Positions 13,691 to 25,200 are shown, numbered from the stretch's first letter. The stretch: 64,000 nt of DNA from Atrichornis clamosus (GCA_013400975.1 WBMZ01009030.1:186001-250000); one strand, 5' to 3'. The notes: a model not told the origin generated them from the letters alone. Program-made: numbers and translations.

Positions 13691-14972
13691 TGTGGGGGAA
13701 AACAAAGAAAAATCTGAACAAAATGATGATGATCTGTCCAAGTAATTAGAGACGTGACTGATCTCCCTGGGGCTAATTCTGTATATAAAGTTAAATCTGT
13801 GCCTAGAGGGTTTCCTGAATACAGTCAGAAAGTTCATTCACTCTAAAGCCTGAGAAATAAATCAGGGTGAAATCATAGTAATTGGCAGCTCTTAGGTCTG
13901 ACTGACTTCCTGATGTTGCTAGTTGACTTCAGTACAGGAGCAGCGCCTAAGGCTGACCCAAATTCTCAGAAAAGGGACTGTGTTCAGAGGACTGGGCTCT
14001 GTGGGGTATTTGTACATATGCAGTCTCAGACAAATTTATTTTTGTAGTTGCCATATGTGAGGGCTTTTCATAATTGCCATCTGTGGAATGAAAGGCAGTC
14101 CAGGCTAAAATGTGCACAGTTGCAAATATTAGAAAATATGGCTATTATAAAAAGTCGTAAGAACTTTATGCAAATGTTCCTTCTACAGTGGAAGGGCCAG
14201 ATTCTAATATCACGCATGATGCACAGTAACAGATTTTTCTTAGGTATGCCGGGATGCCCACACTGCGCCTGAGATTAGAATCTGTCCCAAGAATGGATTA
14301 TTGGGATATGAAAGAGCCAATGATGAGGAAAATCAGATTTTACTGAGCTTTTTTTTTTTCCTTCACCCTTACTACGCGAGAATTGGCTTTCAGCGTAGTT
14401 CTGGGTCTTTCTAATTCATTAGGAAAATTGGCAATAAAAATAATGACAAAATGTGAAAACTAATTTTCCTCCTTAAGAAATTCACATCATCAAGTTAGGA
14501 CACAGAAGTGATCTCTTTACACCCAGTTGCTCAGAGCAACTGGCAAATTTTGCCTACACGAAGCATTACCTGAAGCAAACAACAGTGACTCTATTCCCGG
14601 GAGATTCCTGAGGTGCTGTTCCAGGTACTGCTGGCAGGATAGTTCTGGTGGTGTGCAGGTTAATTGATTCTGCAAATCCTATTACCAGCATATCTTCATG
14701 TATTTATATCCCGACTTTATCATCTTTCTTTCCCCCCCATATCTGGATACTACTGTCTTTTGTTCTTGTCTCTTCTTGTCTCTTTGGGGAGGAGGTAACT
14801 GAGATTTGGATACAAGCCGTAATTATTCTGGGAAAATCACCCTGCGGCATTGATTTATATGCAAAATCTTGCCCTGCAGCAGCTTGACAGCTACACAGGG
14901 CTAGGAAGGCAAAGGCTCCAGAGCTGCTCTCTTTCTTGAATGATGCATTGATGGTCCTTGCCTTGTCTTCAG
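13691..14972. other. Non-coding stretch with one palindrome
   Basis: The 211-codon minus-strand open frame (14704-15339) begins at GTG, has no recognisable domain and overlaps the candidate plus exon at 14973. I do not call it a gene. The inverted repeat at 14523-14543 is listed separately. Confidence 0.5.
14523..14543. repeat. 21-bp interrupted palindrome
   Basis: CCAGTTGCTC is followed by a single A and then GAGCAACTGG, its exact reverse complement. The 10-bp arms are perfect. No repeat family or gene context explains it. It could be a dimeric protein-binding site or a chance palindrome. Confidence 0.7.
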
Positions 14973-15052
14973 TTCTCAGTGACCCAGGTTTGCCAAGAGA
15001 AGTTGATATGGCTATTCTGGTCTCATCTCCAGAGAAACCCAGCACTGGCCAG
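14973..15052 (+). other. Candidate internal exon, unidentified (plus strand)
   Basis: A near-ideal acceptor (GGTCCTTGCCTTGTCTTCAG) precedes 80 bases followed by a consensus donor GGCCAG|GTAAGA. Two of three frames are open. The more protein-like frame enters with two leading bases, leaves in phase 0 and encodes a peptide containing DPGLPREVDMAILVSS. I do not recognise the protein. A non-coding RNA exon or a chance pairing of splice motifs is possible. The antisense 211-codon frame starting at GTG is not supported by comparable signals. Confidence 0.28.
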
Positions 15053-17027
15053 GTAAGAAACTCCCCTTGGACAGGGAATATTAGATTTTCTAACATCATG
15101 GGAAGACGAGGGGTGCAGTGAACACAGCTCCCCTGCACTGCCTGGGCAGAGCTGAAGAAGCCCTGGCAACACTTCACACTTAGAAAGTCCCTTGTGACTT
15201 TAGACTTCTTCAGTAGCAGCTGCAGCAGGTTTCCATGGTTTTGGATTAAGGGAGGTTCCTTGGAATGCTGTTCAGAGTGCAGAGGGGTGTCTGATGTTTT
15301 GAAGTGCAGAGTGTTCTTAATGACTCCTATGGAAATCACAATATGAATTAGTTCTGAAAATTAGGCCCCTAGTCTCAAAGGCCAGGTATGAAGGAAAGGA
15401 CCAAACCCTTCCTGGTGTTTTGTGGGGTCATTATTATAAAGCAGTTTTGCTATATCCAAGCTGAACAACTTTTCATTCCACACGCAGTATTCTTTGTTGC
15501 AAAGAAAGGGCTGCTAGTGCAGACACATGGTAATAGCAGATCCAGTGTTTTTAGCAAAGGCTAAAACAAAAACTGGTCCCTGCAAATGTTTTTCCAGTCT
15601 GCAGTGTGCCAGTTGTTTCTGAGAGCAATACCCTTGTGTTAGTGATGCTTCTGAGACCAGCTGGGAGAAGTATGATGAATCTTTGTAACTCACAAGTGAA
15701 GCAATAAAATTTCAATGGCAAAAGGTTTCTGTCTTTGGGAAAATGGGAAAAATATGCCCCTGTGAAGGGACAGAGAAGTTTTGCAGGAAGTATTAATTAA
15801 GACTGTCAATATTCAGTGTACACCTAAAAGTCCACATAGTTACTTTTTAGATATTTTTATAGATATTTTTAATAAATATTTGCTTTTCAAATGTTGCTTT
15901 AACTAGCGATTCATCTTCAAATATTCTCAAAATATTATTGATCATATATAAGGTATATAGATTCTAGCCAGATGCTGTTGAACGAGCTGCTTTTTTAGGC
16001 ATGTATATTAAGGTATTCCTTTTCACAGAAGGTTTTGAATATAATAATATATCTATCTACTCCATCTTTGTATGAAAGCATAAACTTCAAACTCTTGTCT
16101 TCTTTAAAACTATAGTAGTTTCTATCAGAAATATCATGGAAGCTAGCTGAATAAATATCTGCAGTTGTGGAATTTTAACGTGCAGCATCAACAAACAGAT
16201 TAAATTACACAGGATACAGCATCAAATGAAACTTGAATGCTCTGCATTACCAGAAAGCACGTTTCACACCTCACCACCTCCTTTCCAGTCGCATTCTAGT
16301 TCCACACAGAGAGACACTAAGATTCTAAACTCTTCACATGCAGATATTTAGTATACTGCCTTGTAACAAATACTGAGGGCAATAAGGGGCCAGTCTGCAC
16401 TGACACTGTTTTCACTCTTGGCAGTTTCAAATTAGCTGAAAGGTTACTGCTGTCAGATCTTTAGTTCAAAATCTTTCATTGTCTTGGCAGTTTTAGTAAG
16501 GTTGGAAAACTGCATGATACTTCTGTTGATGTAGTAGAGGATTGGAATGCAGGCTCCTGTTGGTATGATGCTGTGAACAATAAGTGAACTTGGATGGTGG
16601 ACATGAGGATCCCCGCATGTTCCTGCTTTTTTTGCTTCTCTCATCCTTATGTTCTCTGCATCCATATCATAAAGGAAAATAAGAACAGGGGATTGGAAAG
16701 TACCACGTGGTTGCTTCATCAGAACAACATTGTGCAGTCACTTTTATGGAACTTACTCTACACAACTCTAAATCAAAGCAAATTTTTACGTCCCACCATC
16801 TTTCTTGAAAACGTGCCCCAGGAATATGATGATGGAATAGCTAAAAACTTTTTTCCTGGTATAGCCTTAATGTGTGCATGATCAGTTCAGACACATTTGT
16901 CCTTGGAGTGACTGTTTTCTGTTCCTGAAGCACCAGTGCTTCTCCCTCTCTCACGCTCACTGTAGTGTGTTTATGGGCAGAAGCATTTTCCTCTCTTAAG
17001 TCTAAGTCTTGCAGAACTGGTAACAGA
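15053..17027. other. AT-rich non-coding stretch
   Basis: No gene recognised. A local 12-bp tandem pair lies at 15849-15872 (AGATATTTTTAT then AGATATTTTTAA), within a strongly AT-rich section extending to about 16.1 kb. The ORFs at 16453-16881 are short and show no motif. Confidence 0.6.
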
Positions 17028-17176
17028 CAGAGATGAGCTCAGTGGGTTAGAGCAGGGTGTTGAAAATGCCACAGTTGCAGGTTCAACCCCTGTATGGGCC
17101 GTTCATCCATGTAAGAGTTGGACTTGATGATCCTTGTGGGTCCCTTCCAACTGAGAATATTCTGTGATTTCTGTGA
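17028..17176 (+). mobile_element. tRNA-Ile-derived SINE with CR1-type 3' tail (TguSINE1-like)
   Basis: The 5' part aligns with a tRNA-Ile gene. The A box is TGAGCTCAGTGGG at 17034-17046 and the B box is GGTTCAACCCC at 17080-17090, followed by GTATGGGCC. The anticodon-loop position reads TTGAAAA (17060-17066), so isoleucine identity is lost. The acceptor 5' strand no longer pairs, so this is not a working tRNA. From 17116 the sequence becomes a CR1 3' end (TTGGACTTGATGATCC, then GGTCCCTTCCAACT). It closes with CTGTGATTTCTGTGAT-type terminal repeats. Such chimeras are transcribed by Pol III and mobilised in trans by CR1 reverse transcriptase. No clear target-site duplication is visible, as usual for CR1-mobilised elements. 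Family assignment is from memory. Confidence 0.85.
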
Positions 17177-17283
17177 TAGAATGCCCTGCTATCAGTGTCT
17201 TTCTCTTCCCCAGCTGTCTTCCACTGCTCATGAATGCTTAGATGTATTTACCTTAAATGGGAGGATCAAAACTCTTCATACTC

Positions 17284-17345
17284 TTCATCATGGAATGGTT
17301 TGGGTTGGAAGGGACCTTAAAGATGTTGAGATCTGTATCATGTCC
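17284..17345 (-). mobile_element. CR1 LINE 3'-end fragment
   Basis: The plus strand reads CATGGAATGGTTTGGG, then TTGGAAGGGACCTTAAAGAT, the reverse complement of the CR1 3' terminus. The element therefore lies in minus orientation and only its last 60 bp or so are recognisable. Sequence beyond about 17325 diverges from the usual CR1 body, so the fragment is heavily 5' truncated or eroded. It lies about 110 bp downstream of the SINE, in the opposite orientation. Confidence 0.85.
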
Positions 17346-19440
17346 ACTGATGACTGAATTGATATCTGCAGACAATCATGTAGCTGTCTCTCGGTCAAAC
17401 TCTCCTTTGTTGTAAATCCATGAAGCTTCATGTGTTTCATTGTACCTGTGTCAGCTGAGGAATTTATCCAGATACCTTCTCTGGAATATGTCAAGCTGGT
17501 GAATGGACTCAGAACTACCTCTTTAATATTATACGTTCACAAGATATTTTGGACTTTAGAAATGAAAACCAGTTATCAGGCAGAGAAGAATGATTCCATG
17601 ACTCCCACACTACTGCTTTTAAGAATAATGCCAATTTAATATGGAGTAAGTATCCTTCAATCTGGCCCTAAAATGAAAAACATTTTGTTACCACTAAGCA
17701 CAGAGATGTGTTCAGCCGTTGTTTAACAAAAGAGAAGATTGGGTGCATTTATGACTTGTTTCCCTGCACAGCTCTGTCAGAGGTATAATTTCAAAACCTT
17801 TCCATTTGCTAGGTGTTCAGTTGTGGGTTTTTTCCTCTTTCTCTAGGCATGCATAGATTTTAGACTACTACCCTTAAAAGAAAAATTTATTCAAAATAAA
17901 ATATTGCTTTAGATCCAGTCACATGTATGCTAGTAAGAAAATTTGTACTTAAATAGCTCTTGTTATTACCAGTTTTTCAGCACAATGAGAACCTTCTTTT
18001 ACTTTCTTCAGTAATTTTGTTTATTAAGAATTACGTTATTCTAAATTATCGTTCTGTTGGTTGGAGGAAGGGTTGTCAGTAAAAGGCATTGTATTGGTGT
18101 TGCACTTTACTGGGGCTGTGGGTGACATCGTACAACTCTGAGTATCCTTGAAGTGATGCTGCTGTGGTTGGTAATAAGGGAGATACAAGGCTCTTCTGGG
18201 GCAAGGGCAATTCATTTCATTGCTTTTCCAAAAGTTACTGCTTATGGAAGTGGAGCGTGGGGTACGGTGGAGCCAGAAGCTTCTTTTAGTCTTTGAGGAT
18301 AGTATAAAGTTTTTAAAAAGTCACATCCAAACATGAAAAAATACCCTGTGATCAGTGTATGACTTCAGTTCTTGGAGAGTGTAACTGGTAGTGGGAGCAC
18401 ACTGCTAGAACCCTTCTCTGAAACACAGCCCTGTGACATGCAGAGAAATCCCATGGCGTGGGAAAGCAGAAAGCTGAAGAAAGTGTCAGCCTGCAGTTAT
18501 TTTAATTTTTTCTTCTGTGCAGTTCATGTGAGCTAGTGGAAGCTACAGCTTCCAGCTGGAGATTACTCCCAAAGGCCTCTCTGGGACGTGAGGGAGCAAT
18601 GCAGCAGGAGTTGCTGAAAGCACTAGTTAGAACTGTAATTAATGGACAAGATTATGTGAGGAATCCTCTCCTCATACAGAATTCAAATACAGTATTTCAG
18701 CTGCAGTTCCTGTCAGTGGTAGGTCCAGTGCTACCCTCCTTGGATACTGCCTAGAAGTACAACTGTAGCACTTCTTAACAGTCAAGTATTTTTTATGCAG
18801 CTGCATGGAGGCTGCGAGGGAATTGCTGGTCAGAGTCAGCTCTGCCTGCTGCAGCTGCTTCTGCTGCTCGAGGAAATGGTGGTGTGGGGATCGTCTGGCA
18901 GAGCTTCTGAAAGCAGCCAAGTTTGCCTTTCAGGGAGAGTAAGATTTGTAACAGGAGGAGAGCCTGAGTGGAAGGTCAGGGATAGAAATTCTGGGTAGTT
19001 TGATATTATTTAGGAGAGGTGGCTGTTTTCTAAACAGCTCCCAGGCCCTTGAACAAAGTTTGAAGGCAAGGAAGGCACTTCAGCCCAAAGGATCTGGTAG
19101 CAGGAGGGCTGCGCAGTTTGAGATGTGAGCAGTACATTTTAAGAGGCACAACTTCTAGAAAAATGCAGTACCTGGATTTGAGCATAATTCTGGGAGGAGG
19201 AAATTGTAATTTTTAATGGGATGGTGGGCAGTTCACTGACAAATCCAAGTAGGAAAAAATAACAGTCTGGAAGAGTTAAAAAAATAAATGGGATTGTATT
19301 CTGTGTAAATTTTGGTTTAAGGGAGTCCACTGTAGGAAGAGAGAACTGAAATGGCAGTTAACTTAATCCGTTACTAAACCGTGTCATTAATATTTTCATA
19401 CGTTGTTTTCCTCTTCTCAACATCCCCATCATTTGCACTG
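17346..19440. other. Non-coding stretch between CR1 fragment and CpG island
   Basis: I see no gene or repeat in it. ORFs reach only about 80 codons and lack recognisable features. From about 18.5 kb the composition becomes slightly more GC-rich towards the CpG island. Confidence 0.55.
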
Positions 19441-19526
19441 AACACTCGTAGGGTGCTCAAAGCAGGACCCCGCCTCACAGGCTTGGAGGAGGGGAACTCC
19501 GAAAGGCGAGGTGGGTGGGAGGAGAG

Positions 19527-19588
19527 ATGGCCGTGGCTGCTGCGGCAAAGCTGGTGCTAAGTGTCCCGATGGCTGCTGATGTGCCTCG
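19527..19588 (+). other. Possible start-codon exon or short ORF in CpG island
   Basis: ATG at 19527 is in good context (G at -3, G at +4) and opens a frame beginning MAVAAAAKLVLSVPMAADV. It either stops at TGA (19590-19592) after 21 codons or is spliced at CTCG|GTGAGG with the exon ending at 19588. The alanine-rich start and the donor resemble first coding exons in CpG islands. No downstream exon of matching phase can be pointed to, and I do not recognise the protein. Confidence 0.2.
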
Positions 19589-19590
19589 GT

Positions 19591-19734
19591 GAGGCCCGGC
19601 TCAGCGCTAGGCCGGGCCCGGCTCAGCGCTCCGGCACGACGGGAAGAGGGCCAGGCGGGGGGAGGCGGAGAGCAAGGGGGGGAGAGAACNGCTAGGCCGG
19701 GCCCGGCTCAGCGCTAGGCCGGGCCCGGCTCAGC
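19591..19734. repeat. 22-bp GC-rich minisatellite with 12-bp palindromic core
   Basis: A 22-bp unit beginning GCTAGGCCGGGC and ending GGCTCAGC occurs at 19606-19627, 19691-19712 and 19713-19734, identical in all three. A partial copy lies at 19591-19605. Each full unit holds the perfect palindrome GCCGGGCCCGGC. Both blocks are followed by related sequence (GCTCCGGCACGACGGGAAG at 19628 and GCTCCTGCACTTCGGGAAG at 19735), so a larger segment of about 100 bp was duplicated. The ambiguous base at 19690 sits at the edge of the second block. Confidence 0.85.
19690..19690. other. Ambiguous base (N), probable assembly uncertainty
   Basis: This is the only non-ACGT character I noticed. It lies exactly at the junction between a G-rich tract and the start of the second minisatellite block, where sequencing and assembly are likely to fail. 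The true number of repeat units may differ from that shown. Confidence 0.9.
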
Positions 19735-19800
19735 GCTCCTGCACTTCGGGAAGCAGGCCTGCAGGTGGGAGCTGGGGAGCAGCCGGGGAAGCCATCAGCT

Positions 19801-22099
19801 GAGATCAGCAATCAAACGCTGAATGCCTCATTGGCACAACTCAACTAATCCTAATAGCGTCTGTTACAGAAGTGCTGCCTTCCAGATTTATTTCTTTTCT
19901 TATCTCGGGGGGAGATAACCCTGCCTTTGTAATCTTTCCTAGTGCTGGTTCAGATAGGCAGTCAGTGCTGCTGGGTTCAGCCTAATTTGTTCCAGTTCAT
20001 GACTGCAGCCCTTCCAGATTAGGAGGGTAACTGTGTTCTTATTTTGAGGCCTCTGATTAGAACATGGCAGCTCCCCTTCCTGCTGTCTAAAGGTTTGGAT
20101 GAGTGCGTTGCTGGCCGTGTAACAGTATAGTCTTTACAAGTTGGGGCGGGGGAGGTTTTGTTCTGTTACATAAATGTGGGGTTTTTGATGAAAGACAAAA
20201 CTGTTTGTATGTTTTATGGAGGCATGCTGCTGCCACTAAACACAGCCTTGATGAACATTTGAAAATCCCAGAGAATTGGTGAGTTGAATACTGCAGTGCT
20301 AAGGGCTTCTCACTGTTACCGTTTAAACTGTTGCTTAAAACTGAAGCTAAAATTCCACAGGCTAATACTGGTAAAATTGTTCTTGACTCTGAACTGAAGC
20401 TCTGCTGCTTCAGTAACTAAGCAGAGGTATTTCTTAGACTAAAAATACTGTGTTGAACATCAGGAAGTCAAGTTATATCAGCTTAATATTAAATTAATGT
20501 TCGTTCACATACATCATTATCTCATACCACAAGCTGTGCAGCTGTTCATGAAATCTGCACCCACTCTATAGCTTGTGACATATCTTGACAGACACTTTAC
20601 CAAAAACCCACCATATCTATGCTTGTAGTCACCAATTTAGCATTTTAAAAAATATTTATGTGCTAATAAATGCATATCTCCCTCTCTATTTGTATTCCAG
20701 CAGCCTGCCTATATGTTCTAACAGTTACCCACATTTAATGCTCCTTTGTCACCTTTATGCGTGTAAGGAGCAATGAAAATGCACTTGGCACTTGTTCATG
20801 CCATGGTCAAGTTTAATCTTTTATGACTGAAAGAGGCTGAGACTGTAAAATAAAAATAGTGCAAAAACTGTTTCTTTTTCTGGAAAGCTGTTCAGATTCT
20901 ATGTGCTGGAAATATCATTTATTGCTCCATAAAGGACTGTCTTCAACCACCTCACTGGGGGTATTGAGGTTCTTCCATCACAGAAGGATGACCACAGCCC
21001 TAGAATTACTAGCAATCCTCCTTGGCTTCCTGCATGCCTTTGATTTTTCCAACTCATGTGTGCACTGTTTTCTTAAAGTTAAAATGTTGTCCTTCGGGTA
21101 CATTATTGGATGCAGTTCCCGGTTAATGGAATTACTGTTGGCTAAGAACTAGAGAGAAACCAACTGATGAAAATGGGCAAAATTTTCATAAAGAGCCGTA
21201 GACATGACTTGAATCTGCACATTTGGTTCCATACTGAAAACAGGATCGTTGATTGCTTGAGTGAAGATTATTCAGGTATGACATGTGAATATGAGATAAC
21301 TGGTTTTTCTGAGGATGCCAAATCCAGCAAGTTTTGAAAATTATAGTGCTCTTTGCCTGGAGATCGATTACTCTAAAAGTTTACTTAGGGGATTTTTGGA
21401 ATTCTTGCTCACTGGCTGTGACTCATGGCATTTTCTACGTGCAGTTTCCTGTTTTCATCTCTCCAAGAGCTCTAGGGAAGAAGAAAAGCAACATTTGTTT
21501 AAAGAAATTGTTTCCCCACTTCATGAATTAACTTCATCAGTGAGAAATAAGAGTTCATTAGTATCTGAAGTTCCCCACTTTCCAAAAGCTTTGTTTCTAT
21601 TTGCTTTTGGCTTCATTTATAGTAGAAGAATAGTGGAATGGAAAGTTCATTTTTAGAGATTATACTTTGTTCTCTTTGACTTGTCATAATTGTGTAAGAA
21701 TTGAGACAGATTTTCTTCTTTCTATTCTTTGAAAGGGATCAGCAGCAATATAACTGATAACGAAATGGTTTTGACTCTGGCTCTGGAATTAGGATCATTC
21801 TTAAGAGAAGAAATGGTCATTTATACAGGGGATGAGCCAGTGCCAACATCACCAGCAGTGATGTATTTTTCTACACAGATGAACTGTGAAGTGAAGGTTC
21901 GTTAAGCAAAGAATATTGATATGCAGAAAACTGTAAAGGTTATCAAATTCAATGTAGACGAGCAGGAGCTGTGAAAGGGACTTGGAAAAGTCATGTCATC
22001 GTAGAACTGAGAGCTTTTCAGAAACAAATGTTTGTCACTGCTTTGAAAGTACTTTTACTGCATTTCTTAATCTCCAAGTAGTTTTTAGTAACCTCTTAC
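19801..22099. other. Non-coding stretch 3' of CpG island
   Basis: Apart from the GC box, nothing is recognisable. A plus-strand open frame of 113 codons (21315-21656) has an unremarkable translation and no splice support. Confidence 0.5.
20142..20154 (+). promoter_or_regulatory. GC box (Sp1-type motif)
   Basis: The string TGGGGCGGGGGAG matches the Sp1/KLF consensus GGGGCGGGG. It lies about 350 bp 3' of the CpG-rich segment in otherwise AT-rich surroundings. Functional meaning is inferred only from the motif and proximity. Confidence 0.35.
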
Positions 22100-22218
22100 C
22101 TATGGTGAAGTTGCAAGTGGTTCCCAGGTTTGCAGCTTTCAAGGGCAGCATCAGCCTGAGCCTGCCAGCGGGATGTGGACACCTTTATGCTGTTGAGACT
22201 CGGCCATTTCCCTGGGAC
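22100..22218 (-). other. Candidate internal exon, unidentified (minus strand)
   Basis: On the minus strand, an excellent acceptor (TTACTTCCCTCCCCGGCAG) precedes 119 bases. A donor ATAG|GTAAGAGG follows. One frame is open across the whole segment (39 codons plus two bases) and its peptide contains QAQADAALESCKPGNH; the other two frames contain stops. I cannot name the protein. Its exit phase does not match the entry phase of the minus candidate at 10437-10599, so the two are not directly adjacent exons. A chance match is possible. Confidence 0.22.
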
Positions 22219-25200
22219 CTGCCGGGGAGGGAAGTAACTAGTGGGAATAAGGAGAGTGGATAAGGATAGCCTAAATTAAAGCCTCTTGTAGCCTTGAGGG
22301 TTTGTGTGTAGTGCTAGCATAAGCTATTGCTTCTCACGGCCTGTTTCGTATATTGATTACAAAGATTTGTTTTAAATCTCCTCTGATAGCCATTGTAAAT
22401 CACTGCTTTAACTTTTAATTATTGTCTAGACAGCTGGTTTTCTGAATTCTATTCCATGCCATTAGTGTGTTTATTTAATTCTGAATCCCAGAAAAGTCAC
22501 ATTTAAATTTAAGGTGTCTCAGGTACAGTTGACCTGAGCAATAAAAAAATCTGAGAGAATGTAAGAAAATCTAGCTGATGCTTTAGTGGGAGGGTGTTGG
22601 AGAGACACTAAAGTAAGAGAATCAAATAATTCAAGTTGTTTAGGGACTGATACATTGTCTTCAGATCATGAGGCACAATTTTTACTTAAAGTAATTTTTA
22701 ACCTGTTTTCCCCCTTCTTTTCTCAAGGAGGAAGAAAAAAAATGAACATTTTTGGAGACAAAAAAAAAAAGGAAAAGCATAGTGCTCTTACTCTGTAGTA
22801 TTCATGAACTGTGAGGGTCACTTGCTTTTTCTCTCGTTGTGGGCTCACAGTGTGGCCTCATGCACAGTTCTTTGTCAGTGCTCTTCGCTCATGTTCCTGT
22901 CTGTCAGCCCCTTCCACGGTCAGGCTCCTCGCGTGGCAGTAATTAACTGTTCATGAATATATCCCCGGTGCCTCTGGTATCATCCTCTGCCTTTATTTGA
23001 GGGCCTCTGCCGTGGTCTCATCACTGTCAATAATTTTGAGAGCAGTTGTGGATTTCTTATGAGTGACTTGGGGATGCTTCATCAGAGCTTGATATTAAAA
23101 TTTAGAGCGTGGCCATAGCATTTAGCATATAGTTCTTTCCTTTACAGTTTGGTACCAATCCTACCATCTAGAGGCTATTTCATTTTTAACTCTGGCTTTT
23201 CTCTACTGAAATAAGGAATTCTCTTGACTCTGAAGCCAGCCAAAACAATAAATCTGAAACTAATTGTATAATCCTTGAGTCAAATAGTATAGAACAGCTG
23301 CAAAACTCCCTTATAACTGGTCTTGGTGATGGTGTTTCCTGGAGATTATCTACCACTTGCATGCAACATGTGTGCGTGGATCTCCTTTGCTACCACAGGT
23401 TCTGGGCAGGTTTGCTTTTCTGTATATCAAATTAATGGTCTGAGACTTTCTTCATAACAGTTATTTCAGTAATTTGCTCTTATCTGTTATTTTCATTCCA
23501 AATAATTTGTTCAACTGATGTTCATATTCAAAACTTTGGACACAGCAGAAGCAAAATATTGAGCAACTCATGTAACCTACAGTTGAATTCCATATTTATG
23601 CAAAATAATTTTAGAGTAGTTGTCACTAATTAATTGTCTACAATACATGAGATAATGTTTTAATAAAGAGATTCTTTCTCTAATTCAGGATGGCAAATCA
23701 ATCTTTGATGTTTGTTTCTTCTAAGTTCGTAAGTTGGATTGCAGTGGACAATTTTTAACTGGTATCTTTCTTACTCCACGGGGAAAAGTTACACAGAAAA
23801 GAGCAAATCTGAGAAAAAATATTTATAAACCTTCATCTATAAAAGGAGCTGTTACATAAAAAATGCCTCATGCTTTTATAAAATGAAATATCTTCATGGA
23901 AAAGTAAGAGAAAAAGTGGAGTGTAAAACAACCCTCTTAACATTGGGTTAGGCTTAGGAACCACTTGTGTGTGTATCACAGCAGATACTGCTACAGAGCT
24001 GTCCTCTCAGAGAGAGCTGTACTCATTTAAAATCCAGCTTTTAAAAAGCTTGCTTCAGTAAGACACTGAGCTGTGTCAGTAACTGATGAAGCTTTAAACA
24101 AGATGTACTGGAAAGGTATGATATGGTCTAAAATCAAATCTCTCTCTGTAGTTTTTATTTCCTGCATCTGTGTGGCAGGGAGTTGTTAGATCAGTGGATC
24201 TACTTTGCCTCTGCCTGGATACATGATTTTATTTTAAATGTGTTCCAGGACTATTTCAGTAGCTGTAATCAAAGTCCCACAAATTACACCAGGCTTCTGA
24301 AATGGATGCCATGGAAGCTTTGGCCCTTCCAGACAGTATGTTCTAGTGATTGTTGAAGATAAGTTCATTTGAATAAGGCCATTAAATTAATGCTGATCAT
24401 GATAATGATCAGATATAATTTTCCAGATGAAACTGAAATTTGTAATTCTACCTAGTTCTAAAATGAATCATGATGTTGTGCATAAAACCACACCTTACGA
24501 AAAGTAGTAAATAATTATAGTAGTGGTTTTACTGGAAGATAAAAGAATAGAACAGGTACAGCAACACTTACAAAGTTCATGAGTTGTGTATAAATAAACC
24601 CGGTTCTCCCTTCTTCAAGTAGTGCTTTCCATTAAGTAACAAATCAAATACCAGAATTCCCCTTCCCAAGCCCCAGTGAACTTTGTATTTCTTATTGTTG
24701 GATCTCCCTAACTGGACAGTTTGTGTAGTGTCAGGAACGCCATCAGAATGGCCAGTCCTTTTCTTGTCGGTTGGTTATCCCGGTCTTGCTTTTCCTGAAA
24801 GGGCCTTTTTAAGTCTTTCCATCTTCTTATGCCTCAAGTCTGTGTTTCCGGCCTGCTGATTGGCAATCACAGCTAATAGCCCCTTCAGCAAACCATGCCT
24901 TTCTCTTTAACTTTGCCTCTGGAACAAGGAGTTGATTTAAGTTTGTGTAAAATACGAAGTTTGAATTGGTTTGTACAGCACTCTCCTAATGTGAAAGTTA
25001 TGGCTTTATAGTGGTCTTTATAAAGCACACCTCCATAACCCATCACATGTTCTCATTCCTTTACATTCTGGGTATATGTTTTCTATAAATCACTTTACCT
25101 TTTATAGTCTCTGTACATCTCAAACAAAATCGAAACCTAAAATTGAAGTGCAAAAATAATTTATTCTTGAAAAATCCAATTAGTGTTTATTATGTTAGCC

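Larger units (their letters stand above)
19441..19800. promoter_or_regulatory. CpG-island-like segment, candidate promoter
   Basis: This is the only segment with dense CpG: I count about 25 CpG dinucleotides between 19465 and 19785. It contains purine-rich G tracts (for example around 19654-19685, capable of G-quadruplex formation) and several GC-box-like stretches. Another GC box, GGGGCGGGG, lies 3' at 20143-20151. CpG islands in bird genomes usually mark promoters, so a transcription start here is plausible in either direction. No TATA box is evident. Much of the CpG count comes from an embedded minisatellite, so a non-promoter GC-rich repeat is the main alternative. Confidence 0.5.

Noticed and set aside
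14704..15339. 211-codon minus-strand open frame, the longest in the window
   Set aside because: It starts at GTG, shows no domain, has no flanking splice support and is within the length expected by chance in 64 kb.
17028..17098. Functional tRNA gene
   Set aside because: A and B boxes are present, but the acceptor stem does not pair, the anticodon loop has changed and a CR1 tail follows directly, so it is a SINE head.
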